Positions 25,650-34,327 of a stretch of DNA of 64,000 nt are shown piece after piece (the first letter of the stretch is position 1; every line of letters starts with the position of its first letter). This DNA is from Streptomyces sp. SKN60 (GTDB taxonomy: Bacteria; Actinomycetota; Actinomycetes; Streptomycetales; Streptomycetaceae): the NCBI RefSeq assembly GCF_026236535.1, contig NZ_JAHTMW010000003.1, forward strand, positions 1 to 64,000, written 5' to 3'. Made by a program: the position numbers and the translations under genes. The notes under the pieces are model-generated. The model was not told the DNA's origin. It did no database searches and saw only the letters and a list, made by a program, of their open reading frames with translations.

Positions 25650-28364
25650 CTACGGATGCCGGCGGCTCAGGGAGGGCGTGTAGCGGTCCGGATCGGCGTC
25701 GTACGTGGTGGCGCAGTCGGTGGAGCAGAAGTGGAGTGCGCCTGCGGGACTGTCCCGGTGCTCGGGCGCGGTCTTGGGGTCGACCTCCATGCCGCAGACG
25801 GGGTCGACGGCCATGTCGCTTCCGTCCGGGCCGTCCTGCCGCCGCGCGGTGTCGGTCGCGGTCTCGACTTCGGGTTGCGTCGGTGTGCCGCCCGCTTCGG
25901 GCAGTGGCGCTGGGCGCCAGCGGCGCAGGCGGGAGGCGTTGGTGACGACGGACAGGGATGACAGGGCCATGGCGGCCGCGGCGATGATCGGGCTGAGGCG
26001 GATGCCCCAGAGGGGATAGAGGGCACCGGCTGCCAGCGGGATGCCGACGGCGTTGTAGACGAGGGCGAAGAACAGGTTCTGCTTGATGTTGCGCATGGTC
26101 GCCTTCGAGAGGCGGATGGCGGTGACGACTCCGGCGAGGGAGCCGGAGATGAGGGTGATGTCGGCGGCTTCGATGGCGACGTCGGTGCCGGTGCCGATCG
26201 CGAGGCCGATGTCGGCCTGGGCGAGCGCGGGGGCGTCGTTGATGCCGTCGCCGACCATGCCGACCGTGCGCCCCTCGTCCTGAAGTCGGCGGATCTCGTC
26301 GGCCTTGTGCTCAGGCAGCACCTCCGCCAGGACGCGGGGGATGCCGACCTGGCCGGCGATCGCGGCGGCGGTGCGGGCGTTGTCGCCGGTGAGCATCACG
26401 ATGTCGGTACCGAGCTGCCGCAGGGCGGCCACGGCCCGGGCCGAATCTTCCTTGACAGTGTCGGCGACGGCCAGCGCGCCGACGGCGCGTCCGTCGACCG
26501 CGACGAGCACGGGCGTCCTGCCCTGCTCGGACAGCCGCCCTGCCCGCTCGGCCACGTCGGGAGTGTCGACGCCGGAGTCCGCGAGAAGACGGACCGTTCC
26601 CACGAGGACGGCGCGACCGTCGACAGTGGCCCGGACCCCCTTGCCGGTGACGGAGTCGAAGTCCGAGGCACCGGGGACGGTCAAGCCGCGGTCACGGGCG
26701 CCCTCGACGACCGCCCGGGCGAGCGGGTGCTCGCTGTCGCTCTCGGCGCCCGCCGCGAGGGCGAGCAGCTCGTCCTCGCTGAAGCCGCCGACCGGCTCCA
26801 CGTCGGTGAGGACCGGCCTGCCTTCGGTGACGGTTCCCGTCTTGTCAAGGACGATGGTGTCGAGCTTGTGGGCGGTCTCCAGAGCTTCGGCTGAGCGGAT
26901 GAGAATGCCGGCCCGCGCTCCCTTGCCGGTGCCGACCATGACCGAGAGCGGGGTGGCCAGGCCGAGGGCGCAGGGGCAAGCGATGATCAGCACGGCGACG
27001 GCGGAGACCAGGGCCATGGTGAGGGCCGGTGCGGGGCCGATCGTGTACCAGAGGGCGAAGGTGCCGATCGCGACGGCGATCACGGCCGGGACGAAGTAGG
27101 CGGAGATCGCGTCGGCGAGACGCTGGATGGGCGCCTTGGACGCCTGCGCCTGCTGCACGAGACGGACGATCTGGGCGAGCATCGTGTCGGCCCCGACCTT
27201 GGCCGCGCGGACCCGCAACGAGCCCGTGGTGTTGACGGTGGCGCCGATGACGCCGTCGCCCGCCTGCTTGGTGACGGGTATCGGCTCACCGGTCACCATC
27301 GACTCGTCCACGGCCGACGAGCCCGACAGGACCTCGGCGTCGACGGGGATCTTCTCCCCGGGGCGGATGACGACCTCGTCCCCGACGACCACCTCGTCGA
27401 CGGGTGTCTCGGTCTCGGCGCCGTCGCGCAGGACGCGTGCGGTGCGTGCCTGCAGGCCGATCAGAGCGCGGATGGCCTCGCCCGTGCCGGCCTTGGCGCG
27501 TGCCTCCAGAAGACGGCCCAGCAGGATCAGGGTCAGGATGACGCCGACCGCTTCGAAGTACACCTCCCGTACGTCCTCGGGGAGCAGCCCCGGGGTGAGG
27601 GTGACGAGCAGACTGAATCCGTAGGCGGCGCTCGTGCCCAGGGTGATCAGGGAGTTCATGTCCGCCGACCGGTGACGCAGAGCAAGCCAGCCGGTCAAGT
27701 GCACAGGCCAGCCGGTGTAGAACATCACCGGTGTGATCAGTGCGAGCTGGAACCAGTGGTTCAGCATCCAGCCGGGCACCCAGTCGGCGTCGAACAGCTC
27801 GTGCGCCATGACGGCGAACAGCACCGGCGCGGTGAGCACCGCGCCCACCACGACGCGGCGGGTCAGGTCCTTGATCTCCGCCTGGCGCTCGGCGATGTCG
27901 GCCGCCTCCGCGTCCTCGGCCGAGGTCGCCCCCGTGCCGGGCGCCGCTTCCCCGCCTGACACCGCGCCCGGTTCCGGTGCTCCGCCGTCGGCGGGTTCGA
28001 CGACGAGGGCCCCGTGAATCATGTTCATGCCGCAGGCGAACCCGTACGTGCCCGGCCGGTCAGGGCTCAGCCGCACGGTCGTACGGGTATGAGCGGGAAG
28101 GCCGGCCCCGACCCTGAGATCGGGGAACACGACGCGGGAGGTGCATTCGCCGGCCTCCTGACGGTCGAAGACGAGCTCGACCGGTATGCCCTGGCGGACC
28201 TTGATCAGGTTCGGGCTGTAGCCGCCCCGCACCGTCACGTCAACCCGCTGCACGCCTCCCTCCACGCGGGCCGTGCCGGCCTTCCGCGGGCCGAAGAAGT
28301 ACCAGCCCAGCACGGCGATGAGGCCGACGGCAACCACGACGACGATCACGTCCACGATAGGCAT
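25650..28364 (-). CDS. Copper-type P1B ATPase with cupredoxin and YHS domains
   Basis: 904 residues in a three-part fusion. An N-terminal membrane helix (about 3-24) is followed by a cupredoxin-like domain (about 38-123; Cys74, then [12 protein letters not shown] with potential Cys/Met/His copper ligands). The P1B ATPase core has TGEPIPV, CPC at 463-465 ([11 protein letters not shown]), DKTGT with Asp507 and [17 protein letters not shown]-terminal YHS domain (about 852-900; [18 protein letters not shown] ... [11 protein letters not shown]) offers further metal ligands. The usual N-terminal HMA CxxC domain is absent. It probably exports Cu(I) or supplies copper to oxidases. GAGGG lies close to ATG 28364. 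Tandem boxes are 76-112 bp upstream. Confidence 0.9.
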   Translation of the reverse strand: MPIVDVIVVVVAVGLIAVLGWYFFGPRKAGTARVEGGVQRVDVTVRGGYSPNLIKVRQGIPVELVFDRQEAGECTSRVVFPDLRVGAGLPAHTRTTVRLSPDRPGTYGFACGMNMIHGALVVEPADGGAPEPGAVSGGEAAPGTGATSAEDAEAADIAERQAEIKDLTRRVVVGAVLTAPVLFAVMAHELFDADWVPGWMLNHWFQLALITPVMFYTGWPVHLTGWLALRHRSADMNSLITLGTSAAYGFSLLVTLTPGLLPEDVREVYFEAVGVILTLILLGRLLEARAKAGTGEAIRALIGLQARTARVLRDGAETETPVDEVVVGDEVVIRPGEKIPVDAEVLSGSSAVDESMVTGEPIPVTKQAGDGVIGATVNTTGSLRVRAAKVGADTMLAQIVRLVQQAQASKAPIQRLADAISAYFVPAVIAVAIGTFALWYTIGPAPALTMALVSAVAVLIIACPCALGLATPLSVMVGTGKGARAGILIRSAEALETAHKLDTIVLDKTGTVTEGRPVLTDVEPVGGFSEDELLALAAGAESDSEHPLARAVVEGARDRGLTVPGASDFDSVTGKGVRATVDGRAVLVGTVRLLADSGVDTPDVAERAGRLSEQGRTPVLVAVDGRAVGALAVADTVKEDSARAVAALRQLGTDIVMLTGDNARTAAAIAGQVGIPRVLAEVLPEHKADEIRRLQDEGRTVGMVGDGINDAPALAQADIGLAIGTGTDVAIEAADITLISGSLAGVVTAIRLSKATMRNIKQNLFFALVYNAVGIPLAAGALYPLWGIRLSPIIAAAAMALSSLSVVTNASRLRRWRPAPLPEAGGTPTQPEVETATDTARRQDGPDGSDMAVDPVCGMEVDPKTAPEHRDSPAGALHFCSTDCATTYDADPDRYTPSLSRRHP

Positions 28365-28439
28365 CGTCCCTCGCCTCCTCGCGCACCTGCTGTTCCAGCC
28401 TCCCGCTCAGTACCCACGTCGGCCACCCCGGCCGGGCAG

Positions 28440-28476
28440 GGCCTGACCGGACCCGCAGAAGGGGACCGTCCGACCC
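28440..28476. promoter_or_regulatory. Tandem palindromic boxes, copper ATPase / DUF2933 region
   Basis: GGCCTGACCGGACC (28440-28453) and GGACCGTCCGACCC (28463-28476) have centres 23 bp apart, the widest spacing found. They lie between the divergent copper ATPase and the small DUF2933 gene. Confidence 0.6.
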
Positions 28477-28528
28477 CGCTCCGGGCCGCTGGCCGGGGAG
28501 ACGATGAGAGGAGGGCAGGAGGAGGCCC

Positions 28529-28728
28529 GTGACGAAGCAGAACCGATGGGGCCTGTCCGCCGTTGCCGTGGCCATCGCCGTCGTCGGCGCCCTTGCCCTC
28601 CGTGTCCCAGCCAGCACTCTGGCGATCCGGGCCTGGTGCTGGCCTGTCTGCCGATGATGTGCTTCATGATGCGCGGCGTGCGCGACCAGAGCGGTCACGG
28701 GCGGGGACCGGCAGCGGCAGCACGATGA
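28529..28728 (+). pseudogene. DUF2933-like small membrane protein, one frameshift
   Basis: GTG 28529 after AGGAGGAGG opens VTKQNRWGLSAVAVAIAVVGALALRVPASTLAIRA and then runs into a stop near 28655. Near 28625 the other frame continues with GLVLACLPMMCFMMRGVRDQSGHGRG to 28728. Joined, they match the DUF2933 pattern: one membrane helix, then LACPLMMFFMM and a His/Gly-rich tail. These proteins often accompany copper-exporting ATPases, which fits the divergent neighbour. A single indel separates it from a complete gene. Confidence 0.65.
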
Positions 28729-28946
28729 CCACTGCGGATCCGGCCGCGCCTGCACCGGCCCAAGGTCCATGTGAGTTCCGTGACAACGGTGATTGCTGCA
28801 GTCGCCTCGACGCGCTGGAGGCCACGGAGTGACGGACTGCGGTCGCAAGTCTTGCCACGCCCGCGCGCTGCCGCTGGTGCCGGGGCCTGGATAGGCGCAT
28901 CATCGCTGTCCCGACGCAACTTCAGTGTCGACGGAGAGCGGCAGCC

Positions 28947-29486
28947 ATGACGAACACGCATCCGATGGATCGGCAAGCGGTGCACGACGACTACGAGCGC
29001 GTCCGGCAGACCTTCCATCGTCTCCTCGATACCGCCTCCGAGGCGGCGCTGGCCCGGGCTACCGACGGAACCCGGTGGAACAACGAGCAGCTGCTGTGGC
29101 ACATGCTCTTCGGCTACATGGTCACCGTGCGGCTGCTATTCCTCGTGCGCTTCTTCGGGCGACTTCCCGCAGGCGTGGGGAAGGGGTTCGCCCGGGTGCT
29201 GAATGCGGCGACGGTGCCGTTCGACCTCGTCAACTATCTCGGGCCGTGTGGGGCCGTGAAGGTCTACGGGCGGCGCCGGATGGACGCTGCGTTCGACCGC
29301 CTCATCGACGCACTCCACCGCAAGCTCGCGGCGGAGTCCGAGGCCGCCCTCGCCCGCGGCATGCACTACCCCATGCAATGGGATCCCTTCTTCAAGGACT
29401 TCATGACGCTCGCGGACATCTACCGCTACCCGACGCAGCACTTCGACTTCCACCACGCTCAGCTCACCCTGAACGGTGCCCGCTGA
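28947..29486 (+). CDS. DinB-like four-helix protein
   Basis: 179 residues. The opening VHDDYERVRQTFHRLLDTASEAALARATDGTRWNNEQLLWHMLFGY, a middle membrane-like stretch (VTVRLLFLVRFFGRL), and the terminal YRYPTQHFDFHHAQL place conserved His residues as in DinB/MST metal-binding proteins. DinB-fold enzymes often use mycothiol or bacillithiol as cofactor. No box pair lies before it: the 218 bp upstream (28729-28946) show nothing recognisable. The substrate is unknown. Confidence 0.75.
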   Translation: MTNTHPMDRQAVHDDYERVRQTFHRLLDTASEAALARATDGTRWNNEQLLWHMLFGYMVTVRLLFLVRFFGRLPAGVGKGFARVLNAATVPFDLVNYLGPCGAVKVYGRRRMDAAFDRLIDALHRKLAAESEAALARGMHYPMQWDPFFKDFMTLADIYRYPTQHFDFHHAQLTLNGAR

Positions 29487-29517
29487 CCCCAAAGGTGTCC
29501 CAGGCCGTCGCATTAGC

Positions 29518-29553
29518 AGGCCAATCGGCACACCGGCCGGGTCCGGAAGGCCC
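29518..29553. promoter_or_regulatory. Tandem palindromic boxes before the lipoprotein gene
   Basis: AGGCCAATCGGCAC (29518-29531) and GGTCCGGAAGGCCC (29540-29553) have centres 22 bp apart and end 96 bp before ATG 29650. The first copy is weaker. Confidence 0.5.
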
Positions 29554-29649
29554 TAGGCGGTCCTTGAGGCCGGAGAGAGGCTGGAGGAGACATTTCCCGC
29601 GGGCGCCGGTCCGGCGGCCGCGGCTGAACGGCCCGGAAGGGTGGCGATC

Positions 29650-30405
29650 ATGCCCAGGCCGAACAGGCGGATCGCCGGCGTCCTGGCGGCCCTCGTGCTG
29701 TCCGGCACGCTGGCCTCTGGATGCGCGGCCGGCAACAGCACCGGCGGCACGTCGCTCAGCCCAGCCGTCGCCCAACCGCGCCCCTCCGGCAGCGATTGCT
29801 GGGGTCCGGGTGTGTCGGGCGACGACTGGGACGACTGGAAGTCGTGGGAGCCCGGCATGGGGCCGGGCATGATGGGCCGCGATGACTGCGCCTGGGGTCC
29901 CGGCATGGTGAATGGGCACTACTGGCAGCGCGGCGACGGCACCCCGGTCAAGACCCTGGGCCAGGCCCGTCAGCGGGCCGAAACCTTCGCCGCCCCGCTC
30001 AACCTGCGTGTCGGTGAGGTCATGCAGTTCTCGAAGAACTACTACGCCGAACTGGCAACCCCTGACGGGAAACTGGCCACGGAGATCCTCGTCGATCCGT
30101 CTGACAGTGACACCGGAATCGAGTACGGGCCCGCAATGAGGTGGAACACCGAATACGGCATGCACCACGGCGGCCAGGCCACGAACCGGATCTCCCGGGA
30201 CCAGGCCCAGGACCGCGCCCAGAAGTGGCTGCGTGACCGGGACAGTGACCTGACCGTCGGCGAGGCCGAGGCGTTCCCGGGCTACTACACCCTGCACACA
30301 CTGCGCTCGGGGAAGATCAGCGGCATGCTGTCGGTCAACGCCTCCACCGGCGCCGTGTGGGACCACACCTGGCACGGCACCTACGTCGCCACCAGCGAGC
30401 ACTGA
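29650..30405 (+). CDS. Secreted lipoprotein of unknown function
   Basis: 251 residues. Lipoprotein signal peptide RRIAGVLAALVLSGTLASGC with lipobox LASG-C, so it is anchored outside the membrane. The mature part has a Trp/Met/Gly/Asp-rich segment (DCWGPGVSGDDWDDWKSWEPGMGPGMMGRDDCAWGPGMV), then two PepSY-like repeats (VKTLGQARQRAETFAAPLNLRVGEVMQFSKNYYAEL; SRDQAQDRAQKWLRDRD ... TGAVWDHTWHGTYV). The Met/His/Asp-rich part could bind metal (inference). ATG 29650 has GGAAGG nine bases upstream; GTG 29641 would lack spacing. Confidence 0.8.
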   Translation: MPRPNRRIAGVLAALVLSGTLASGCAAGNSTGGTSLSPAVAQPRPSGSDCWGPGVSGDDWDDWKSWEPGMGPGMMGRDDCAWGPGMVNGHYWQRGDGTPVKTLGQARQRAETFAAPLNLRVGEVMQFSKNYYAELATPDGKLATEILVDPSDSDTGIEYGPAMRWNTEYGMHHGGQATNRISRDQAQDRAQKWLRDRDSDLTVGEAEAFPGYYTLHTLRSGKISGMLSVNASTGAVWDHTWHGTYVATSEH

Positions 30406-30429
30406 CGCCACGTCCGCCCCTGACCGGGG

Positions 30430-30552
30430 TCATTTGCCATGTGCTGACGAGCGCTTCTCTGCATGGTCGTCAGCTGGGCGCGGAACCCAGTCGAGGTCCT
30501 CTGCGGCATCGAGCCCGGAGAGCAGGGCGCGGTAGACGCGTTCGTCGTGGGT
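30430..30552 (-). other. Possible short coding remnant
   Basis: On the minus strand one frame reads THDERVYRALLSGLDAAEDLDWVPRP to a stop near 30430. It has good codon bias but no start or known domain, and it somewhat recalls the N-terminal region of IS5-type transposases. The flanks show no inverted repeats that I can recognise. Listed as an unassigned remnant only. Confidence 0.2.
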
Positions 30553-30597
30553 CCACCCACGGCCAGCTGGTCCGGTACTCTCCAGCGATCTCATCGA

Positions 30598-31311
30598 TCA
30601 CGCCCGGTCAGCAGACCCGGACGGCGTGCCGGGCGCGCCCGGCACCCGGATGCGGCGGCCGGTCACGCGGCGCGGCGAGAGCGTCACCATGGTGTCGCGC
30701 CCCTCGCCGGCCCACGGCTCCGGGCGGCCGGCGTCCGTGATCCTCTGTATCGACGGCTCGTCCGACACCGTACGTACCGGACCGACGAGGAGTACGCTCC
30801 AACCCTGGCTGAACGCTTCGTCCAGGCGGTCCTGCTCGAAGGCGGCTTCGGCGCCGGACGCCGAAGCGCGCGCGAGGGTCGAGTCGGCGGCGGTCATGAA
30901 GACGATCTCCCCGTCGACGACTCGGTAGTTCACAGGGAAGACCGCCAGGCCGTCTCCTCCCTCGACGGCGATCCGGCCGACGCCGTGGCCGGCGAGCAGC
31001 TCCCAGCATTCGGCCTCGCCGATCTCCTCCGTCCGTGCCCGGTGCCCGGCGTGGCCTCCGCCGGGCGCGAGGTCCGCCCTGTACCCGGTGAGGTCCTGAA
31101 CGTTGGTCTCCAGGGCGTTCGCGAGCCGGACCAGGAATTCGATGCCCGGGGTCGGCACCCGCTCCTCGACGTAGGCGATGAAGCCTGGTGCGGAGCCGGC
31201 TCGTTCGGCCACTTCCTCCCGGGACAGACCCAACTGCATGCGCCGTGCCGCGACGCGACGGCCCAGGTCGCTCGTGACGTGCGGCGCGTGCCGGTCATCG
31301 GCCATGTTCAT
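30598..31311 (-). CDS. XRE helix-turn-helix plus PNPOx-like flavin-binding fusion
   Basis: 237 residues. An XRE-type helix-turn-helix (about 15-70; LGRRVAARRMQLGLSREEVAERAGSAPGFIAYVEE) is fused to a split-barrel pyridoxamine-phosphate-oxidase-like domain (about 95-225; ECWELLAGHGVGRIAVEGGDGLAVFPVNYRVVDGEIVFMTA). The split barrel usually binds FMN or F420. This suggests a redox- or flavin-sensing transcription factor, though direct enzymatic activity cannot be excluded. ATG 31311 overlaps the stop of the USP gene (TGATG), and GGAAGGAGG gives ideal spacing. It is cotranscribed with the USP at 31311-32210. Confidence 0.85.
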   Translation of the reverse strand: MNMADDRHAPHVTSDLGRRVAARRMQLGLSREEVAERAGSAPGFIAYVEERVPTPGIEFLVRLANALETNVQDLTGYRADLAPGGGHAGHRARTEEIGEAECWELLAGHGVGRIAVEGGDGLAVFPVNYRVVDGEIVFMTAADSTLARASASGAEAAFEQDRLDEAFSQGWSVLLVGPVRTVSDEPSIQRITDAGRPEPWAGEGRDTMVTLSPRRVTGRRIRVPGAPGTPSGSADRA

Positions 31312-32210
31312 CACCGGCCTCCTTCCATGGGCTCCGGATTCCGCTGGGGTACGACGGCGACCGGACACGAGGCGTGGTGCAGGGCGCGGTGGGCGACCCT
31401 GCCGAGTTCCAGGCCGACGAGCCTGTCCGTACGTCGCGCGCCGACGACCAGCAGGTCGGCGGCGGCCGAGCGCTCGGTCAGTACCGTGTGGGCGGGGCCT
31501 TCGACCGAGCTCCTGCGCAGGCGGACCTTGGGATGTTCGGACACCGCGGCCTCTAGGGCCTTGTCGAGCAGCTCGGTGGACTCCTCCGCGAAGTAGGCTC
31601 CCCCGGCGCGCTTCATCAGCAGGTGGTCGGCCGGTCCGTGCGCCGGTCGTCGCCAGGCACGGACGACGTCGAGTTCGGCGTCCCGGGCCGCCGCCTCGCG
31701 GAAGGCGAAACGCACGGCCGGCGAGTCGACGTCATGTTCTCCGACGCCGAGCAGAACGCGCCCGTGGCGTGCCTCCAGTGCCTGCCGGTCCCCACGGACG
31801 ACGACGACCGGGCAGTGGGCCCGGGCGGCCACGATGAGGCTGACGGATCCGAGCAGAAGGTCGGCGAACTCGCCGCGCCCTCGGGACCCGACGACGAGGA
31901 TCGAACCCTCCCGCCCCTCCCCGAGCAGCCCGGTAGAGGCGTCTTCAGCGAGGACATCCGTGGTGATGGGGAGGTCGGCTGCACGGCGCCGGGCGCGTTC
32001 GGCCGCAATGCCGACGATGTTCTCGGCGAGGACCTGGCCCGAGGGCCGGTCCGTGGCCCAGGTCGGGACGACTCCTTCGTACCGCTCCCACAGCGAGGCG
32101 TGGACGATCCGTAGGGGAAGCCCGTGCCGTACCGCTTCGTCGACGGCCCAGTCCAAGGCCGTGAGACTGGCGTCGGACCCGTCGACTCCTACCACCAGGG
32201 GCGACTCCAT
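31311..32210 (-). CDS. Tandem universal stress protein
   Basis: 299 residues from ATG 32210. Domain 1 (about 4-145) begins PLVVGVDGSDASLTALDWAVDEAVRHG and has an intact loop GSRGRGEFADLLLGS. Domain 2 (about 150-285) has the variant GARRTDRLVGLELG and ends HHASCPVAVVP. The frame is open far upstream to 33365, but the USP start motif fixes the N-terminus. It lies downstream of the best box pair of the window (32281-32318) and is coupled to an XRE-PNPOx gene. Confidence 0.9.
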   Translation of the reverse strand: MESPLVVGVDGSDASLTALDWAVDEAVRHGLPLRIVHASLWERYEGVVPTWATDRPSGQVLAENIVGIAAERARRRAADLPITTDVLAEDASTGLLGEGREGSILVVGSRGRGEFADLLLGSVSLIVAARAHCPVVVVRGDRQALEARHGRVLLGVGEHDVDSPAVRFAFREAAARDAELDVVRAWRRPAHGPADHLLMKRAGGAYFAEESTELLDKALEAAVSEHPKVRLRRSSVEGPAHTVLTERSAAADLLVVGARRTDRLVGLELGRVAHRALHHASCPVAVVPQRNPEPMEGGR

Positions 32211-32280
32211 CGTGCCCACCGCCTTCCGGGTCGGGTGGTGACGTGCTGCCACGCTCGCACCAGGCTGCGGGCGCTGGGTA

Positions 32281-32318
32281 GGGCCGGTCGGCCCCGGGCG
32301 TGGTCCGCCCGGACCACG
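32281..32318. promoter_or_regulatory. Tandem palindromic boxes, near-perfect pair
   Basis: GGGCCGGTCGGCCC (32281-32294) and GGTCCGCCCGGACC (32302-32315) have centres exactly 21 bp apart. The second is embedded in a perfect 9+2+9 palindrome (32299-32318). They lie 71-108 bp upstream of the minus-strand USP start. Confidence 0.8.
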
Positions 32319-32473
32319 CGTGGAGGTGGCACCCTCAGACACGACTGAAGGAGAGGCCCATCCGCTTCTCGCGGATCCTGATCGCGCGGTGCGCGGCTCG
32401 AAGCCGCTTCCCCGCGTCCCTGGGGCGGGCCCCTCCTCACTTTCAGGAAAGCACCGGCCGACCGTCCGGGCCA

Positions 32474-32509
32474 GGGCTGGCCAGGTCACGACCGTGCCCC
32501 TTTCGGCCC
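32474..32509. promoter_or_regulatory. Tandem boxes upstream of the CBS gene at 32583
   Basis: GGGCTGGCCAGGTC (32474-32487) and GCCCCTTTCGGCCC (32496-32509) have centres 22 bp apart and end 73 bp before the ATG. A further single copy, CGACCGTCCGGGCC, is at 32459-32472. The 372-bp divergent region thus carries separate sites for each side, as at 7.2-7.3 kb. Confidence 0.5.
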
Positions 32510-32582
32510 TTGTCGCCCGCCGCCCGGCGGCGACACCCTCGCAGCAACAGGATTCGGGGCGCAGACGTACCGGAGGCCGGTC

Positions 32583-33182
32583 ATGAAGCACCCACGTACC
32601 GTCGACGACGTGATGACCCATGCGGTGGTCTCCGCCAGGCTCGGCGCACCGGTCAAGGAGATCGTCCGGTCCATGCGGCGCTGGGGTGTGAGCGCGGTTC
32701 CGGTGTTGTCGGCCGAGGGGCGGGTGGTCGGCGTCGTGTCCGAGGCGGACATTCTCGGCAAGGTTCCGGGAGAGGACCGGGACAGCGTGGGATCGGTGAC
32801 GGCGGGCAGCCTGATGTCGGCGCCGGCCGTCACCGTGCCGCGCGGCGCCACGATCGCGGGGGCGGCGCGGCTGATGGGGCGTGGGCGTCTCAAGCGGCTC
32901 CCCGTGGTGGACGAGGAAGGCCGCCCGGTCGGTGTCGTCAGCAGGGGCGACCTGCTCAAGGTCTACCTGCGCTCCGATGCCGAAGTCGCCGAGGACGTGA
33001 GGCACGAACTCCTCACGCACCTGATCCCGGAAGGCGACACCGCGCTCACCGTACGGGTCGCGGACGGCGCGGTGACGCTCACCGGGCGCCTGCCCGAGTC
33101 CGTATCCGCGGATCTGGCTCTGCGGCTCGCCCGGGCGGTCCCCGGCGTGGTGGACGCGGCCGCGGAGTTCACGACCGCGTAG
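32583..33182 (+). CDS. CBS-CBS-BON protein
   Basis: 199 residues: CBS1 (about 8-62; VMTHAVVSARLGAPVKEIVRSMRRWGVSAVPVL), CBS2 (about 75-130; LMSAPAVTVPRGATIAGAARLM ... GVVSRGDLLKVYLR) and BON (about 135-198; LTVRVADGAVTLTGRL). It is of the EIV(T/R)SM type like 13352. GGAGG lies six bases before ATG 32583. Single-gene unit; its 3' end overlaps the convergent DUF1918 gene by 14 bp. Confidence 0.9.
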   Translation: MKHPRTVDDVMTHAVVSARLGAPVKEIVRSMRRWGVSAVPVLSAEGRVVGVVSEADILGKVPGEDRDSVGSVTAGSLMSAPAVTVPRGATIAGAARLMGRGRLKRLPVVDEEGRPVGVVSRGDLLKVYLRSDAEVAEDVRHELLTHLIPEGDTALTVRVADGAVTLTGRLPESVSADLALRLARAVPGVVDAAAEFTTA

Positions 33183-33447
33183 CGGCCTTCGCGTCATGCG
33201 TCGCGTCATGCGTCGGAAAGTGCTGGACCCGCGCGTCCGGCCCCGGGAACACCAGAGTGACCCGGCCCGTGTCCGACCATCGGACGTCGAAGGGGGGAGT
33301 TCCGTCGGTGTGGTGCAACCCGACGATCTCACCGTCACGCCCCTCGTCGCCGACCGTGGCACCACCCACGATCAGCCGGTCTCCGACATGAGCCCACAGC
33401 CCGGCGCGTGGCCTCTCCTGGGCTTGCCGTGTTCCGGTCGCAGTCAT
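33169..33447 (-). CDS. DUF1918 protein
   Basis: 92 residues. The core WAHVGDRLIVGGATVGDEGRDGEIVGLHHTDGTPPFDVRWSDTGRVTLVFPGPDA is the characteristic small beta-barrel (SH3-like) of DUF1918, common in actinobacteria and present in stress regulons. Function unknown. GGGAGG before ATG 33447 and the domain boundary fix the start. It is divergent from the CBS gene at 33650, sharing a 202-bp region with the boxes at 33542-33576. Confidence 0.85.
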   Translation of the reverse strand: MTATGTRQAQERPRAGLWAHVGDRLIVGGATVGDEGRDGEIVGLHHTDGTPPFDVRWSDTGRVTLVFPGPDARVQHFPTHDATHDAKAATRS

Positions 33448-33541
33448 CGCTCTCGCCTCCCGGCCCCGCACGCCCGGCCGCGGCCCTCCCGAGACCGGTG
33501 CTCTCGCCTCCACCGTGCGTCCTGGCCGGCCGACCGCCATA

Positions 33542-33576
33542 GGGGCGAACAGTCCCAGAAGGGGACCATTCGGCTC
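33542..33576. promoter_or_regulatory. Tandem palindromic boxes before the acetyl-CoA operon
   Basis: GGGGCGAACAGTCC (33542-33555) and GGACCATTCGGCTC (33563-33576) have centres 21 bp apart, ending 73 bp before ATG 33650 and starting 95 bp from the DUF1918 start. Confidence 0.6.
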
Positions 33577-33649
33577 TGCCCGAGGGTCGGCTTCGCGCAG
33601 CAGGGTGAGATCTATCGGGGCCCGCCACGTCCCGTGAAGGAGGACCGTC

Positions 33650-34327
33650 ATGCAGCACCGTACGGTTTTCGAGGTGATGACCCACTCCGTGGTCACTGCC
33701 GCCCCGCAGACCCCGTTCAAGGAGATCGCCCGGCTCTTCGCCGAAAACGGCGTTTCGGCGGTCCCGGTCGTCGACCCGGACCGACGCCTGCTCGGCGTGG
33801 TCTCGGAGGCCGATCTGCTGCGGACCACAGCCGAGCTCCCTGATCTTGAGGGCCGCCCAACGGGCGTCCGATTGCTGTCCCAGGGGAAAGGGCCGCCCGA
33901 TGCGGAGACGGCCGCCCAGCTGATGACCTCGCCCGCTGTCACGGCCCAGCCGAACTGGAATCTCGTCGAGACGGCCCGGACGATGCACCGCAAGGGGATC
34001 AAGCGGCTGCCCGTCACCGACGAGACCGGTCGGCTCGTCGGGATCATCAGCCGCAGCGACCTGCTGCGCCCCTTCCTGCGCAGTGACACCGCGATCCGCG
34101 ACGAGATCGAGCACGACGTCCTGTCCGACACACTGCGCCTCGCCCCCGACACGATCCGTGTGACGGTCGACGACGGAGTCGTCAGGCTGACGGGCCGGGT
34201 CGACGAGCGCGCCGACATCCCCGTGATCGTGCGGCTCTGCCGCTCGGTCGACGGAGTCGTCGCCGTGCACGAATCGATCGAGTACTCCTACGACAACCTC
34301 GCGCTCGACGTGGAGACGCCGCGATGA
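33650..34327 (+). CDS. CBS-CBS-BON protein heading the acetyl-CoA operon
   Basis: 225 residues: CBS1 (about 8-62; VMTHSVVTAAPQTPFKEIARLFAENGVSAVPVVD), a 30-residue linker (LPDLEGRPTGVRLLSQGKGPPDAET), CBS2 (about 93-150; LMTSPAVTAQPNWNLVETARTM ... GIISRSDLLRPFLRSD) and BON (about 155-215; IRVTVDDGVVRLTGRV). The stop overlaps the start of acsA (ATGA), so this putative energy sensor is made together with the enzymes behind it. A closely similar CBS-BON gene (39817) closes the enzyme block, so the enzymes are flanked by paralogues. Confidence 0.9.
   Translation: MQHRTVFEVMTHSVVTAAPQTPFKEIARLFAENGVSAVPVVDPDRRLLGVVSEADLLRTTAELPDLEGRPTGVRLLSQGKGPPDAETAAQLMTSPAVTAQPNWNLVETARTMHRKGIKRLPVTDETGRLVGIISRSDLLRPFLRSDTAIRDEIEHDVLSDTLRLAPDTIRVTVDDGVVRLTGRVDERADIPVIVRLCRSVDGVVAVHESIEYSYDNLALDVETPR

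Noticed and set aside
30430..30552. Insertion-sequence remnant
   Set aside because: Similarity to IS5-type transposases is only a faint impression; no terminal repeats or target duplication are visible, so it is not called a mobile element.
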